DNA of 64,000 nucleotides from Perkinsus marinus ATCC 50983 (Eukaryota > Perkinsozoa > Perkinsida > Perkinsidae). The stretch is from the NCBI RefSeq assembly GCF_000006405.1, contig NW_003215582.1, positions 159,862 to 223,861 of the forward strand. Reading direction: 5' to 3'. The notes beneath the pieces were generated by a model, which saw only the letters and a list, made by a program, of their open reading frames with translations, made no database searches and was not told the origin of the DNA. A program made the translations under genes and the position numbers. Positions within the stretch are counted from its first letter, which is position 1; each line of letters begins with the position of its first letter. Below are positions 23,401-34,100 of this stretch, piece after piece.

Positions 23401-26400
23401 TATTCGTGTCATAGAATCTCTGATATAACGCTAATTCGATCAGTTACCTCCTTTGCCACAGCTACCTCCCTTGATGCGGCGATTGTTTGAGTCAGCGGAC
23501 ACAACCAGTAGGGCTTTCTTGGGGGCTATCAGGGTCTATAACTCCGCATTGAGTATGGCTTCTATGGTTTGTAATTCTATCATATCTAATTCTTCTGCGC
23601 CACAATCATTCCGTATTCAAGGGCAAATTTACCGTTTCATAGGCCCTCTTTATCCGACGGGGTCGCTATCACCGCGCGGCCTCCAGACTTATTTATATTA
23701 TGATAATCAGGAGCAATTGCGCCACAGATTGAACGCTTCTCCTGTACCGGAGCGTTTGAATCGGGGACTCCTTGCTGAATTACAGCGGGTTTTACAATCC
23801 TGTAATCGGTATGTGCGCTCATTTCGGACCATACACACACTCATATCATCGAACTTACTGAATCCTGTGGACGTTACTCTGACTATCCATCCCAATCGGC
23901 CCGTCACACATGGCCACCCAGGGCGCTACAATGTTCCCACCACCGAAAACCCAGAGATAGCCATTCTCATACCAGGCGGCGAGGATGCACATCCACGAGG
24001 TATAGTTCTACAAGACACTGCCGATGAGCTCACGTTCATTAGCGAATTGCACCGTAGTTATGATCCTCTTCATTACGTTATTTTCTTCCCTCATGGCGAA
24101 GATGGCTGGCACGATGAGATCACACACTCATCAAGACGTGTGTCAGCGTGTGACTTTTACGCTTACCGCATCCACAAGCGGGATACATTCAATCCAATCA
24201 TATGTGGGCGTCGACTTTTTCAGCAGTATGTTGTTGATATGTATGTGAAAATAGAGAATAGCCGCTTGCATTGGGTGCGTACTCACCAAGCACAGTTACG
24301 TTCAGAAACGTATGCAGGCTTAGTTGACGCCATCGACAATCGTCAAGGCGAACTTGCCGGTAGGCGTGTAATCCTTCCAGCATCTTTCACTGGGAGTCCA
24401 CGGTACATGATGGGGCTCTATCACGATGCCATGTGTATAGTGAGAACCTTTGGGAGGCCGCACTTATTCATCACCATGACATGTAACCCTAATTGGCCCG
24501 AGATATCTTCTGCACTCGAACCCGGACAAAAACCTACAGACCGACCGGACGTCGTTTGTCGCGTGTTTCGTTTGAAATGTAAGAGACTGATAAAAGATAT
24601 AGAAGAAGGCATTTTCGGCGACTTCTTTGCTTTTGTCCACTCCATTGAGTTCCAAAAAAGAGGCTTACCACATCTTCATATGTTAGTTATATTGCGACAT
24701 GATCAATTCACGATTGATCAAGTTGATTCTCTCATATCTGCCGAAATACCAGATCGTGTTTCAAATCCACATTTGTACTCTATAGTTACTCGCTGTATGA
24801 TCCACGAACCATGTGGAGAAAATAATCCTAACGCCCGATGTATGGGAGGCGGTGCCTGTACCAAAGGCTTTCCGAAACCATACGCATCTCATACCACATT
24901 GGGTAGTAGCTCATATCCAGAATATAAGCGGCGGCCGCCCGCTGAAGGTGGGCACTCTTTCACCAAGCGAAAGCGTGATGGTAGCCACACTACAATCACC
25001 AATCAGTGGGTTGTGCCATATTGTCCGTGGTTAACATGCCGATATGATGCTCACGTTAACGTAGAGTACTGTGCCAGTATCAAAGCGGTTAAGTACTTAT
25101 ATAAGTATATCTTTAAGGGCCATGATCGAGCTATGTACTCGATTGGTGCATCGAACCCTGCGCCGGTCTCTCACAATGATTATCTTCAACCATCATCGAC
25201 GAATTCAGATCAAGATCAACCAATCGATGAGGTTAATGATTATATTGACTCGAGATATGTAGGTTGCACTGAAGCAATGTGGCGCATTTTCAAATTCCCT
25301 CTCCACGACCGTTCTCATACGGTTCTTCGTCTCCCGGTTCATCTTCCCAATCAACAACATGTCCACTTCGTTGATGGACACTTCATGGATGCCATGATGC
25401 GAGGTCCCCCCGTTACAAAATTAACAGCATACTTCCAAACTAACTCACCAGATCATCCCGACTATGCTCTGGCCTGTACTTTACTATATCCTGAATTCCC
25501 TAAATACTTCACGTGGACTAAGAATCAAGGAGGATATGCATGGTCTCGGAGGAGGTCTCCGTCATCGACCACAATTGGCCGGCTGTGGATGGCTCAACCT
25601 GGAGAAGGAGAGCGGTTCTACTTACGACTGCTCCTTCATCATATCCGAGGAGCCCAATCATTCGTACATATGCGCACCGTGAACGGTGTTGTTCATGATA
25701 CTTTCCGAGATGCTTGCTTAGCCCTCAATCTTCTTCAAAGCGATGAAGAATGGGATAGGTGTCTCACAGAAGCATCTCTGGCCTCAACAGCCTCTTCACT
25801 CCGGGCATTATTCACCACCCTCCTTATCTTTTGTGAACCAGGTAATCCATCGCAACTATTAACTGATCATGTTACATCTCTTGCGGAAGACGTCGAGTTC
25901 TTCCTGCGAAGCAACCCCTTGGTTGGTCCTCCACAGAATGAACTCCGTGACTTCCTAATACTGTGCATTCTCCACGATGTTTCAGGACGTCTTCTTTCTC
26001 ATTCCCGTGCTCTTTCGGACTTTGCCCTGGATACCACATATGATCGACTCATTCGAACTTTCTCCAACTACGATGTCGACAATATCCTCTATCACCACAA
26101 CCCGAGTACTAATACTGCTATTTCTCGGCAGGAACTCGCGAGTTTAGTCACAAGCCAAGAATTATCACTAACTCAAGATCAACGTGCAGTATATAACTTA
26201 TTATGCAATAAGATTGATAGGAATCAGGGAGGATTCATCTATATCGATGCACCCGGAGGTACAGGAAAGACTTATCTCATAAACCTTCTAATAAATAGAG
26301 CAGAACTCCGACGACAAAAGCCTCTCGCATGTGCGTCGTCTGGAATAGCATCAACCTTGCTAAAAGGAGGTAGAACTGCTCACTCTTTGCTAAAGCTACC

Positions 26401-27649
26401 AATTCCTGCAACACCCGATTCCGTTTGCAACTTCACTCCCCGCTCTCAAGCAGGAAAAACATTGATGCATGCAAACTTCATCGTTTGGGATGAAGCTCCT
26501 ATGATGCACAGATGGTCTCTCGAAGCTTTGGACCGTTCTCTTCGAGATCTCCTGAGGTCAAACCGTCCTTTTGGTGGGAAACTCTTGATCCTTGCAGGAG
26601 ATTTCCGACAGGTTACTCCAGTATTGCGAAGGGCCGGTAGACCTCATATTGTTAACGCTTGCATCTGCAAGTCACCTTTGTGGTCATCTGTAACGAAATT
26701 ACGTCTAACAACGAACATGCGTTGCCATTCCATAGCGAATGATTCAAATTACCATCGCATCACGTCATATTCGCAATGGCTCCTACAACTAGGAAATGGT
26801 AGTCTACCTACACCTCTCCCTTTCACTCGCGAATCTGGCATTATATCATTACCTCCATGTATCACACTAACCGAAGCATCCTCAGAATCTCTTATCGATT
26901 TCGTATATTCAGACATCACTAATACTTCCAATTATACAAATCCTGATTGGTTTCATGATCGAGCTATTCTCAGTCCGACTAATACTGTAATCGATGAAAT
27001 GAATCATAAAATTATCAATCGAATCCCAGGGAGGCTATTTACATTGCCAAGCGCGGATTCAGTCTCTGACTCTGAGAGTTCCCTACCTATTCCTATCGAA
27101 TTCCTCAATTCTATCACTCCATCAGGATTACCACCACATATATTGCACCTTAAAGTTCACACGCCTATTATGTTACTCAGGAACCTAGATCCCAAAAACG
27201 GTCACTGTAATGGTAGCAGGTATACTATCAATGAGTTTATTGGCAATCCCGTCAGAATCATCCGTGCTACTATGTTAGGTGGTCCACACTCTGGGGAACA
27301 GATTTTGATCCCCAGAATCGGGCTAATTCCATCAGATTCTGACCTGCCATTTTCTTTTGTTCGGCGGCAGTTTCCAGTGAGGGCCTCACTGTGTGTAACG
27401 ATTAATAAGGCCCAGGGTCAATCACTCAAAAAAGTGGGAGTTTATCTCCCCCAACCTGCGTTCAATCATGGGCAATTATATGTGGCGGCCTCCCGCGTGG
27501 GTGACCCCAGCCATATCAAGTTCGCTGTAGACCAATCGCCTTATATAGATTCACAACAAATTACTACCCACAATTCTGTCTCTTCGGTTTCTCAGCTTCC
27601 TGCGTCAACTTTCACAACAAATGTAGTCTATCATGAAATCGTAGCATAA
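20436..27649 (+). CDS. Helitron Rep/helicase transposase, 23 exons, ~2022 aa
   Basis: Exon 1 (20436-20486) encodes MSATTTPSAKRRRLSNN, with a KRRR nuclear signal. Exon 2 is 20572-20682. Fifteen cassette exons occupy 20729-22413. Further exons are 22464-22565, 22613-22681, 22729-22794, 22845-22931, 22985-23071 and 23153-23380. The last exon is 23444-27649 (1401 codons plus stop). All these introns are phase 0 and GT-AG. The exon at 23153 carries CFYCGAYMFPDE and ELCCNNGKLQ, the zinc-finger region that opens Helitron proteins. Rep motifs: LFITMTCNPNWPEI, the HUH segment KRGLPHLHMLVIL, and the two-tyrosine segment YLYKYIFKGHDRA. The Pif1-like SF1 helicase has Walker A APGGTGKTYL, Walker B VWDEAPM, LAGDFRQVTPVL, TTNMR, and the C-terminal TINKAQGQSL and LYVAASRV. 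All key residues appear present. The N-terminal ~545 residues encoded by the small exons are Ser/Thr/Pro-rich and probably disordered; I recognise no domain there. Confidence 0.85.
20729..22573 (+). repeat. Five-unit tandem array of a 369-bp three-exon cassette
   Basis: Units begin at 20729, 21098, 21467, 21836 and 22205, exactly 369 bp apart. Each unit comprises exon A (102 nt, AHDGNTIPSTALDLHTVSS...), intron (47), exon B (63 nt, AMETTILGTIPSLHPINADPT), intron (50), exon C (60 nt, LLTEAPISSIPSAVTRMTSE) and intron (47). All exons are multiples of three and all introns are phase 0, so each unit adds 75 residues without shifting frame. Units 2-4 are nearly identical. Unit 1 is diverged. Unit 5 has a one-codon deletion in exon B and a fused final exon. 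Confidence 0.92.
22795..23071 (+). repeat. Duplicated C-type exon with its intron (140-bp period)
   Basis: Two consecutive 87-nt exons (22845-22931 and 22985-23071) encode near-identical peptides starting LLGEAR(V/I)PSIPSATAPTSP. Each is preceded by a ~50-nt intron ending TATCGATTTCTCAG. Their first half is homologous to cassette exon C. Both copies also occur in the rearranged fragment at 18402-19230. Confidence 0.88.
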
Positions 27650-28380
27650 TTTTCGATGAGCGTTTTCGTATGGAATATTGATGAATTATCATGCTTTCTT
27701 GCATCACAACAAACTGTTACATTCTCTTTCTGTTTTCTTCCATAATCATTCTTTTTTTCTCATATGATTTACTACCTCTTCTTCGATAGTTCGATTGTCA
27801 TTTTATATCGTTCATCACTAACAATGTTCGCTTCTAATTCTTAATCGCCATTGGTTTGTATATGCCGTCTGTTACTTACAAGATGTTACGTACACTTATT
27901 CAGTCATTCAGTTCTGTCGTGAAGCCTGCTCGGAGTAGACCAGCCTCAGAGTTTGCCCTCTGTAGTGTCCCTGATTTCTCTCATCGTTACTACACGGTGT
28001 GCTCTTGGCGGGGTGGGTTACTGTCTTCCTCAGCTATAAGACGCAAAATCAAGTATGGATGTGTCGGCTCGAGTGTTCTATTGACCTTCATGACCAAGTA
28101 CCACATTTGCAACATGACATACAAGCGTAATGTGTTCCGGTGTTAACTGCAAATACTGTTGAGTTAAACAATACATCACTCTTACATTGATATCAGTTTC
28201 GTCTTCCTTTACACTATAGCTTCAAAATCACAAACTATTCCGTCGGTATCACTCATTAGATGGCTAACTATCAATTCGATACTATCGAACGTCCTATTCT
28301 ACTATTCTGTGTTGTTCATATTCAGCGTTCTCAGTAATAACTTGGCGTGTAAGTTATTACATCAATCCCTCCCTTGAACA
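27650..28380. other. Interval between transposase and downstream Helitron gene
   Basis: AT-rich. There is an open frame of about 95 codons at 27862-28146 without recognisable motifs and with no support as a gene. The interval ends with a perfect 10-bp hairpin at 28334-28360, just upstream of the gene at 28381. Confidence 0.4.
28334..28360. repeat. Perfect 10-bp hairpin upstream of the 28381 gene
   Basis: GTAATAACTT (28334-28343), a 7-nt loop, then the exact complement (28351-28360). The 15-mer CAGTAATAACTTGGC that spans the left arm (28332-28346) recurs at 29084-29098, so the two occurrences bracket the downstream gene. Confidence 0.8.
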
Positions 28381-28884
28381 ATGTCCAATACGTCTTCTAT
28401 AGACGCAAGCTCGCCCACTACGGCATGTGCCGTTTGCGAGGCTCCCAATCCTGCTACTACTAATACTTCTTCCACTTTCATATGTGAAGTTTGCAGTGAT
28501 ATTATCTCGGCATCATATGATATCGCTGATGATGAAATGCTCACCAAGGTACGTCTTACCGATCAGTTGCAATACTTAACATATGAACGTCCGATTTGCC
28601 TTCACGTTTTTTCAGGTTACAATGGAAAAATATGATGCTTACTACAAACAATTTGAGTCTGCTACTAATTCGGCACCATCGAGAATACCGAATCCTACTA
28701 TGGAAGATTTGATGGTCGATTTGACTCCTCTCTTACCGCAGGTATTAACTCCTAACATCTATGCTCCGAACTCATAACGTTAACTTGACCCATTTCCTTT
28801 CAGGTCCAACTTCGATCAGAACCTCCTCCTCATCGTACATCCATGCGTCTCAAGAAAAGAAAACGAGGTCATAATCTCGACTGA
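28381..28884 (+). CDS. Helitron-associated CxxC protein, three exons, 124 aa
   Basis: Exons 28381-28548, 28616-28741 and 28804-28884 join in phase 0 to give 124 residues. The N-terminal region has CAVC and CEVC pairs 28 residues apart, followed by SD and an acidic stretch. The middle exon encodes MEKYDAYYKQFESATNSAPS. The C-terminus is basic (MRLKKRKRGHNLD), a likely nuclear signal. Cysteine spacing, basic tail and total length resemble the protein at 19925-20299. The phase-0 introns with TTTCAG acceptors match the style of the transposase gene, not that of the host genes. Likely part of the same Helitron; function unknown. Confidence 0.65.
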
Positions 28885-29660
28885 TGCGCATAACAGCATG
28901 CCAAAGTTGTTCACGTTGTGGCGAAAGCATCATGCCTGTCTCTTTTGCGTTCAGTTCTCGGAACATCGTACATCTAACTTCTCTCATCGTTAAAAATCTG
29001 CCTTCAAGTACATTATTACTTCACCCATTCTCTCCTTGGAGCGTAGCGACTCCCGGAGCGTAGCGACGGGGTTCCACTAGTCCCAGTAATAACTTGGCAT
29101 GCCCTCGGCAACACTGACGGTGAAAAACTCCCCTGGAGACGGCGTCTCCGAGACGCCAAAAATTTAACGACCGTAACTTTAACGAGGCCAAGCAACATCA
29201 TAAGCCAGTGGTTACTCTACCCAAGAAGAAACGTGTGGAACGTCACGTGCCACAATATAGTGCGCGCATCATGAGCAGAGAGTCGCACGCCACGAAAACA
29301 CGAGAATGGAATCGAAGCAGATTACATATGGTAGACGTTTGGCCAACGTCGTTGGCCAAAATATATGATGTGCGATGTATATAATGTAAAATGAATGCCG
29401 TTTATCCACAATTTTATATGCCTGGAATTTCGAGTTTCGACTTCCTGGGAGCCATAACGCGTCTTATCTTTCATAATGTGTGGTCATCGGTATTTTGCAC
29501 CACGCAAGTGCAACTCAAATGATTATCCTTCTCATAATAACACCGCTCATTGACGCCTCGACTAAATGCGCGTAGAACGACATAATGCTGCAAATGTGAA
29601 ATCTGTCATAGTATACTCGAAACTCAACAGCAGAGCGGACATAATCGCAATCTTTCCACA
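28885..29660. other. Helitron 3' end candidate and intergenic region
   Basis: Contains a direct repeat of GGAGCGTAGCGAC (29038-29050 and 29055-29067) and a CCCG/CGGG stem followed six bases later by CTAG then T (29077-29081), compatible with a Helitron 3' end. A separate 8-bp hairpin is GGCGTCTC/GAGACGCC at 29141-29157. No coding sequence seen. The remainder is the 3' flank of the minus-strand hexosaminidase gene. Confidence 0.45.
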
Positions 29661-31049
29661 TCATGAGCGCCGTCGCGAAGGTCGTTCCGTGTGCCAGAAG
29701 TTATATCCAGCTTCTCCAAGAAGATTCCAAAAATCGTTGTATGGCCTATCTTCACTCAAATCTTTGGCCAGAGCGGTCATGCATTCACCCCAGCAGCTCA
29801 CAGCTGCGCCAAGCACCAAATGCTCATGCTCTATCTTAACGAGGTGACCATTAGGGCCTGGTGTCTGTGAACCACTCCTGTATGCATCGAATTTGCGGAT
29901 AGCTTCAACTGTAGGCTGGAACTTCGCGTCAAGGTAAAGTCTACTGAGACACATGTTGATAGCACTGAACCCTCGGGTGATCACATCCCCGAGTAGGATC
30001 CTGCCGGACATCTCGAAGGACTTCCAGACTGTAACTATGTCATTGTGCTCAACACCCCCAACTAGGAAGGATTCTTCCCAACGCATATTGTGGAGACGTG
30101 CATCACGTGGTCTATATTTTTTCAGCTTAGCTTCGAATGCTCGATGCGCCCGATCATTGGAAACCTCATCCCCACCTAGATGAAGCCCCAGTGGCAATTC
30201 GGCATGTAGTGCAGTGACAGGCAGGAGCTCTTCGAGCTCAGTGAGTACAGTAGAAAACAGCTGCCACATAGACTCACTATTAGGATCTAGGTAATCCTCA
30301 ACAACATGCTCGGGATGAGACTTCTTCCAGGCTCCAGCGTGACCTGGGATGTCTAGCTCAAGCACTATCATGATACCCAATGAGGCAGCCATTGCGAAGA
30401 TCTCTTCCACTTCTCTCTTCGTGTAATATCCTCGAACTGCACCTCCCCTGCTGCAAGCTCCTCGACTCTTATGAGCTAGCTCTGGCGCCGAGTCCAGCTC
30501 GATTACGAAGCATTGATTATCAGTGCTGTGCAAGTGCAGAACATTGAGGCCTGCTTCTTTTGATGCAAAGTCGATTATACGTGTCAATTCAGCAACCGAT
30601 AGGAAGACATGTGAGACATCCAGAAGGAGCCCACGGTAAGCCAGACCTAACGGAGCTGGCGTTATCTGGACGAAACCGCGTGCTACTCCGCACGCGCTGT
30701 CTAATGCTCGTAAGGCCCCTTGGATGCCGCTGGCCTCGATGTGCACCATCTGCTCTGTCGCGACAGTTACCTCGAAGGCTTCATTAGTAACGTTGAACGG
30801 TTCACTCAGGCCATCGAACGCGACATCCAGTCGCAATGGGCGGGCATTCGTACAACTTCTATTATAACGTCGCCAGAGTAGCTCCACTTGATCAGCTGTG
30901 CATGCCTTGCAGAATAGACCCAGCTCGACTCTGTCGTCTGATGCTCTCAGGGTATGGTCACCTATATGCGCCAAGAGAACTAGGGTCCATACCACAGTGC
31001 CGGTAGCGATACCGAGTATGACTGAACGAATCCGTCCGAGTTTCAGCAT
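29661..31049 (-). CDS. GH20 beta-hexosaminidase, membrane-anchored
   Basis: An intronless 462-codon gene. GH20 enzymes remove terminal N-acetylhexosamine from glycans in lysosome-like or secretory compartments or outside the cell. The N-terminus has one hydrophobic segment (VILGIATGTVVWTLVLLAHI, about residues 10-29), a signal anchor. The catalytic barrel starts at LAYRGLLLDVSH. NVLHLHSTDNQCFVIEL matches the family's FHWHxTDxQSFPLE. LGIMIVLELDIPGHAGAW matches the PExDxPGH strand. LGLHLGGDEVS carries the catalytic Asp-Glu pair. LVLGAAVSCWGECM corresponds to the LGGExxxWGE motif with the first Glu missing. Start is the ATG directly before the anchor. Being intronless is unusual among its intron-rich neighbours. 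Confidence 0.85.
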   Translation of the reverse strand: MLKLGRIRSVILGIATGTVVWTLVLLAHIGDHTLRASDDRVELGLFCKACTADQVELLWRRYNRSCTNARPLRLDVAFDGLSEPFNVTNEAFEVTVATEQMVHIEASGIQGALRALDSACGVARGFVQITPAPLGLAYRGLLLDVSHVFLSVAELTRIIDFASKEAGLNVLHLHSTDNQCFVIELDSAPELAHKSRGACSRGGAVRGYYTKREVEEIFAMAASLGIMIVLELDIPGHAGAWKKSHPEHVVEDYLDPNSESMWQLFSTVLTELEELLPVTALHAELPLGLHLGGDEVSNDRAHRAFEAKLKKYRPRDARLHNMRWEESFLVGGVEHNDIVTVWKSFEMSGRILLGDVITRGFSAINMCLSRLYLDAKFQPTVEAIRKFDAYRSGSQTPGPNGHLVKIEHEHLVLGAAVSCWGECMTALAKDLSEDRPYNDFWNLLGEAGYNFWHTERPSRRRS

Positions 31050-31143
31050 GTTAAAGTATGTGCTGTGAATTGATTCAAGACACTATGAGGGAAACCAATA
31101 CAGGTTGATTCAAAAACGAGTAACAAGGTCAAATCAACAGAAG

Positions 31144-34100
31144 TCAGTGTACGTATGAATGAGTTTGAATTCCTATACTCATCGGCGCTTCCCGTTGGAG
31201 GAGAAACTGAGACTGAGAGTATTGCCGCGTCATGCCCAAGGCTACTTGCCGCACCTGAAGCACCATGGACAACAACTTCCCGAAGGCATTCTCCACTCTA
31301 CTCTGATGACAAGGGCAGCTGCATGAGCACACCGACCATGATGCCTCCTGGCATCGGAGCATGTGCATAGACAATGAATCACATTTCCGGTCCTCTCCTC
31401 CAGCTGTACCTGATGCAAAAGACGAGGAGCAGCGGATTCCTGAGGAAATTCTGGCTGGATAAGCACGCTGCTGAGGGACCAATGAACGTCGTAGTGTTGC
31501 GCTCACTTCAACAGTATTGTACTCGCTAGTAGCTGCCCAGACACAGGCCTCTGCGAGGGGACGCAAATTCTGGACCTTCCCATAGGCCGCTTCCATCGAA
31601 ATACCGAGATCCCAACGGTCCATTGCAAAGCGGATTCGCCTGGCATTGGGCATCCGAGTCTAAAAAACCGAAATGATGGTAGATGGTAGAGTCATAGACA
31701 GTCACTTTTAGTGGCCGTTATGAGTATATTTATGAATGTAAGAACACCAGTAAAGCACTCGTAGTTATCGGACAGCAAAAGTAGAAGGATACGGAACCGG
31801 TGGATCAGGTTTGAAAGCTCACCGCAGCTATTCGACTCAGGCTCTCCTTGTCTAGTCGAACGACCGTGCCATTGTCGTATACCCAGCTGAGCCATGCCCT
31901 CCAAGGCTCTGAAACCTGCAGAGTGCTTCGATCTCCTACGACTATGACCTGCGATGCAATCGCTGAACTACGGACATCGTAAGTATCTCACTCCATATCG
32001 AGCTCTAGTGAGCATCACATTCACACGACGATAGTCATTCAGGAAGCCTACCGAGTACTCAGGGTTACTTCGAACCTAACACATAGACATCAGAAAACTG
32101 ACAGAACCGACCGTGGGTCACCGCCGAGAATACGATCCAGGATCGTTCACTGCCTTGGAAGGCGTCAACTGAATCTACAATGGGGTCAGGGATACTTGTG
32201 TTAGGACCAAGCTCTCTGCACCTGAGTGAACCGTACGCGCTGGTTCGGAGCATAAGCAGCTTACTTGCGATGATCACTGTCAGCGTAGGCACCATCGACA
32301 ATATTAGTAGGAATGAGATGCAACTGGCGCCTCAGATAAGTTCTCTGCGCTGCGTAGGGCGTCACCACTCCGATCTGTCAATACACTGGTGACCTCAGCA
32401 AGTGACCCATCGAGCTCACATCGGAGTCATCAGCACCCGTGGCGAGCAGGGAGTCAACTGTCTGGATAACTGCGTCCGCCTCCTGTACATTATAGTAGCT
32501 GTCACAACCCTTGTCGAAAGCCTCTCGGGTGGCCCCTGCATAAAATCTATCCTCATCACTGTTGTTCATATACGTAGCTTACCCCCGGTGTCTACAAAGA
32601 CAACACGACTGCCATGAACAGAGACAACTCGATCTGCGAAGATATGCGGCAACATTAGAGGGGGCCAAAACTTTGACTTCCAGCTTGGGTGACTGGTAAG
32701 CTGATGGTCATAGAAGTGCTGGCTTGAGAATGCCGCCACTTCAGGGTGCATCCTAAACTGCTCGCGGAGGAGCTTAGGCGGTCCCAAGCTAAAAACCAGC
32801 AGCTGATAACGTTATCGAAGGATGCACTGGTATCACACGGCATAACATTACATCACTACTAAGGGGTAATATGATAGTCCGAGAAGAATCAAATCTGTTT
32901 TGTCGATAATGAGTGCATCAGCAACGAGTCAAATGACTTCGGCAACAAGATTGTGCATAGAGTGCCTACTTAGAATCAAGTAGTTCATCGAAAAGGCTGA
33001 GGCCTCCACTAACAGACGAAAGCTGGCGATCATCACCGAGTAGTATAACTTGTTCAGCGCCCTGACAGTGGCTTGAACACACATATTGTACACAATGTTA
33101 TATACCTGCATTATCGGAAGCAGCGTTCCTGCGATGGTCAGCTGACTCGCCTCATCTACTATCACTCGAGGGAGCTTCCTGCTAGACACCAAAGCTGCAC
33201 TGTAGACTGTTTCTACATACACAGTCCCAGGTAAGATGGTATCTATGAGCACTTATTCGCGTGCCACAAAATTATTGAGGCGTTGCCTGTCTTAGACCGG
33301 TATCGCTTTGATCGGCCCACTCGGTTGTTCTCCTCCTCAATACCACTGTAGACGGGAGGTGGCGTCACTGAAATACCCTGAGCCTCCAGCTGGGCATGGA
33401 GTAGTGCTCGAGCTGCATGAGTTCCAGCACATACCAGTATCGGGAACTCGGGATTAGTCCTGCGACCGAGCTCAAAGTTACAAACGACACATACAGGGAT
33501 CGAACCCGGGTGATCTACTTGAGCCAATGCTTGACAATAGCGACCACTACGAATGTCTTCCCGGTGCCTGGAGGCCCTTGTATTAGCGTAAGACGGGACG
33601 AGACGGCGGCTCGAACTGCCGACTTCTGTGATTCGGTGAGGCCTTCGAGGTCCACAGGAGTGGGCTGGACAGAAGCTGGATCAATTCAGCAGATTTACCA
33701 CGCATGCACAACGCGCCTCTGGAATCCATTCTATCCGTTCCTGAGCCGCTTGGGTGTGTCCCTCGAGCAGTAAGCGGCGGATGAAAGGAGCCTGCCGACC
33801 CATATCATTGCTGCTCACGGCGAACACAGCTGATAGCTCCCGACTGCTAACCTGAGCCGCCCAGCATCGCCACAGTACAAGGCTGCGATTGTTGACTTAC
33901 TTGTGGTATATTGGCCGTCACAGGGACGCAGAGCCAGTCTATTTGGCCATTATCTATCGCTACTGTGAACGCAGTGATCGCAGTGGAGGCAGATTTAGTG
34001 CGCTCGTTATGCTGATCCTGGGAGCCCAGGACCTCAGTCAGAGCCTCGGGTGATGCTGGAAAAACCTTGAGAAGGATGAACGAATCGGACGGCAGTGGTC

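Larger units (their letters stand above)
19925..29080 (+). mobile_element. Helitron, apparently autonomous, with accessory genes
   Basis: A rolling-circle DNA transposon. The core is the Rep/helicase gene at 20436-27649, with an unbroken last exon. Two 124-residue CxxC-protein genes (19925-20299 and 28381-28884) flank it and probably belong to it. A possible 3' terminus is CTAG at 29077-29080 followed by T. It is preceded by a short CCCG/CGGG stem at 29052-29070, as Helitron 3' ends have a hairpin just before CTRR. The 5' end is not determined, so the left coordinate is simply that of the first gene. Host genes on both sides (GCP4 and GH20 hexosaminidase) are unrelated to it. The intact long frame suggests recent activity. 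Confidence 0.75.

Noticed and set aside
27862-28146. Open frame between transposase and the downstream CxxC gene
   Set aside because: No motifs, no splice context; not distinguishable from chance in this composition.
33470-33520. B-box-like GGGTTCGATCCC on the minus strand within the helicase gene
   Set aside because: It falls in a likely intron between helicase motifs and cannot fold into a tRNA; probably chance or an old tRNA-derived remnant.
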